NCBI GenBank assembly: GCA_002421865.1
Contig: DISE01000109.1
Span: forward strand, 1 to 32,969
Source: Castellaniella sp. UBA6218
GTDB lineage: Bacteria; Pseudomonadota; Gammaproteobacteria; Burkholderiales; Burkholderiaceae_B
Direction: 5' to 3'
Length of the DNA: 32,969 bases
The position numbers and the translations under genes were made by a program. The notes under the pieces were generated by a model, which was not told where the DNA came from, did not search any database, and saw only the letters and a list, made by a program, of their open reading frames with translations. How positions within the stretch are numbered: position 1 is the stretch's first letter; every line of letters starts with the position of its first letter. Shown piece after piece: positions 31,803 to 32,969 of this stretch.

Positions 31803-32642
31803 ATGTCCAGTTCGCACTTCCTGTCGGCTGACTGCCTGGACGCCGCCGTCACGGCGGCGCATGCCGCAGCCGCCATTCTACAAACTCACGCCCTGCACCG
31901 CGCGGATCTTGTGGTCGACCACAAGATGCGCAACGACCTGGTGTCCCAGGCCGACCGCGAGGCCGAACAGGCCATCATCGACATTCTGCGCGCCCGCACC
32001 CCGGAAATCGGCATCATCGCCGAGGAATCCGGCGGCCAGCCAGGCGTCCAGGCAACCTGGTGCATCGATCCGCTGGACGGCACCACCAACTTCATCAGCG
32101 GCATTCCCCACTACGCCGTGTCCATCGCCCTGATCGGCCACGCGGGCTGCCGTGCGAACGGCAGCGATCCGCTGCCCTGGGACACCCCGCTGATCGGCGT
32201 GGTCTACGACCCGAACCGGGAAGAACTGTTCTCTTCGCTGCACGGCCTGGGCGCCTGGCTCAACGGGCGCCGCATCCAATGCTCCACCACGCCGACACTG
32301 GATCAGGCGGTGCTGGCCACGGGTTTCCCTTTCCGCGACTTTTCCTTCGAAGCCCTCTACATGCCGACCCTGCACGACGCCATCCACGCCACCCGCGGCA
32401 TCCGCCGCCAGGGCTCGGCGGCCCTGGACCTGGCCTGGACGGCCTGCGGACGCTACGATGGTTACTGGGAAATGGGCCTGGCGCCCTGGGATGTGGCCGC
32501 AGGCACGGCACTGGTCCGTGCGGCGGGCGGGGTCTGCGAAGACATCCGCCACCGGGAACCCTGGCCCGAGGGCGGCTACGTCTACGCCGGCAATCCGCAC
32601 ATCGCCACCGCGCTGGACGACCTGATCCATCGACACGCATGA
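31803..32642 (+). CDS. Inositol monophosphatase-family phosphatase (SuhB-like)
   Basis: A 279-residue Mg2+-dependent phosphatase. Metal ligands are clear: Glu74 in AEES, Asp89 and Asp92 in DPLDGTTN (89-96), and Asp230 in APWDVAAG. The fold includes GVVYDPNREELF and RRQGSAALDLAW. Such proteins act on inositol phosphates or related small phosphates; SuhB of E. coli also binds RNA polymerase in rRNA antitermination. The insertion of about 13 residues after SIALIGH (CRANGSDPLPWDT) is longer than in E. coli SuhB (267 residues), so the specific gene name is left open. Start ATG 31803 has a weak ribosome-binding site. The stop lies one base before the next ATG. Confidence 0.9.
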   Translation: MSSSHFLSADCLDAAVTAAHAAAAILQTHALHRADLVVDHKMRNDLVSQADREAEQAIIDILRARTPEIGIIAEESGGQPGVQATWCIDPLDGTTNFISGIPHYAVSIALIGHAGCRANGSDPLPWDTPLIGVVYDPNREELFSSLHGLGAWLNGRRIQCSTTPTLDQAVLATGFPFRDFSFEALYMPTLHDAIHATRGIRRQGSAALDLAWTACGRYDGYWEMGLAPWDVAAGTALVRAAGGVCEDIRHREPWPEGGYVYAGNPHIATALDDLIHRHA

Positions 32643-32643
32643 C

Positions 32644-32969
32644 ATGACACGACAGCTCCTCGACACCCTGGGCGGCTGGCTGCCCGACCTGACCGACATC
32701 CGCCGCGCGATCCATGCCTGGCCGGAACTCGCCTTCCAGGAAGCCCGCACCGCCGACACCGTGGCGCGCCTGCTGGAGTCCTGGGGCATCGAGGTCCACC
32801 GTGGCCTGGGCGAGACCGGCGTGGTGGGCCGCATCGCGGGACGCGGGCCGGGCCGGTCCATCGGCCTGCGGGCCGACATGGACGCCCTGCCCATGCCGGA
32901 GACCAACACATTCCCGCACGCCAGCCGCAACCCGGGCGTCATGCACGCCTGCGGCCACGACGGCCACAC
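32644..32969 (+). CDS. M20-family amidohydrolase (hippurate hydrolase/aminoacylase type), N-terminal part
   Basis: Cut by the right window edge after 108 codons. The visible part shows IRRAIHAWPELAFQEARTAD (split: the RxxHxxPE(L/I)xFxE start of M20D enzymes), LRADMDALPM (metal and dimer strand) and the Cys/His metal motif MHACGHDGH at the very edge. These enzymes hydrolyse N-acyl amino acids such as hippurate or N-acetyl amino acids with divalent metal. The ATG at 32644 lies one base after the stop of the preceding phosphatase gene, so the two are probably translated together. The substrate cannot be assigned. Confidence 0.9.
   Translation, partial: MTRQLLDTLGGWLPDLTDIRRAIHAWPELAFQEARTADTVARLLESWGIEVHRGLGETGVVGRIAGRGPGRSIGLRADMDALPMPETNTFPHASRNPGVMHACGHDGH

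Overview
The window looks betaproteobacterial: high GC, GAA/GAG and CTG-rich codon use, and a set of housekeeping genes in orders familiar from Burkholderiales (Alcaligenaceae-like) genomes. It carries about 27 genes, almost all of recognisable function. I see no phage, integrase, transposase, CRISPR array or defence island, and no candidate for a wholly new multi-gene system. The most unusual material is a handful of altered individual genes and one possible break in genome continuity.

Left part (1 to about 7.9 kb). On the minus strand are the start of a polyphosphate kinase 2 gene (cut by the window edge) and pgm (phosphoglucomutase). A plus-strand EamA-type transporter follows, abutting stop-to-stop a membrane-embedded spermidine-synthase-like protein. 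Upstream of the latter, in the same operon, lie an exported isoaspartyl methyltransferase and a remnant of an erythromycin-esterase-like gene that has lost its middle. A divergent secreted glutaredoxin-domain protein and a proline-tailed hypothetical protein complete this part.

Centre (7.9 to 13.6 kb). glyQ-glyS-gmhB-plsC-(ygjP-like peptidase)-gloA run on the plus strand with overlapping starts and stops, an order I recall as conserved in betaproteobacteria, where lnt normally precedes glyQ. Here lnt is missing and unrelated genes sit upstream. Together with the apparent shift in base composition, this suggests a rearrangement or a chimeric assembly near glyQ.

Envelope block (13.6 to 21.1 kb). 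rsmA, surA and lptD are on the minus strand. Diverging from lptD are amgK and murU, which recycle N-acetylmuramic acid, followed by a membrane-anchored coiled-coil protein. The LptD here has no cysteine in its mature part.

Transport block (21.1 to 26.2 kb). Two minus-strand ABC importers lie in tandem: a polar amino-acid system (binding protein, permease, ATPase) and the methionine system metN-metI-metQ.

Right part (26.2 kb to the end). tRNA-Lys(UUU), a metallophosphoesterase, a palindromic intergenic repeat, a GH31-family protein with an eroded active site, mnmC (which modifies U34 of tRNAs including tRNA-Lys), an inositol-monophosphatase-family gene, and the start of an M20 amidohydrolase cut by the right edge. 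Family assignments come from recognising motifs and overall sequence by eye; no database search was possible.
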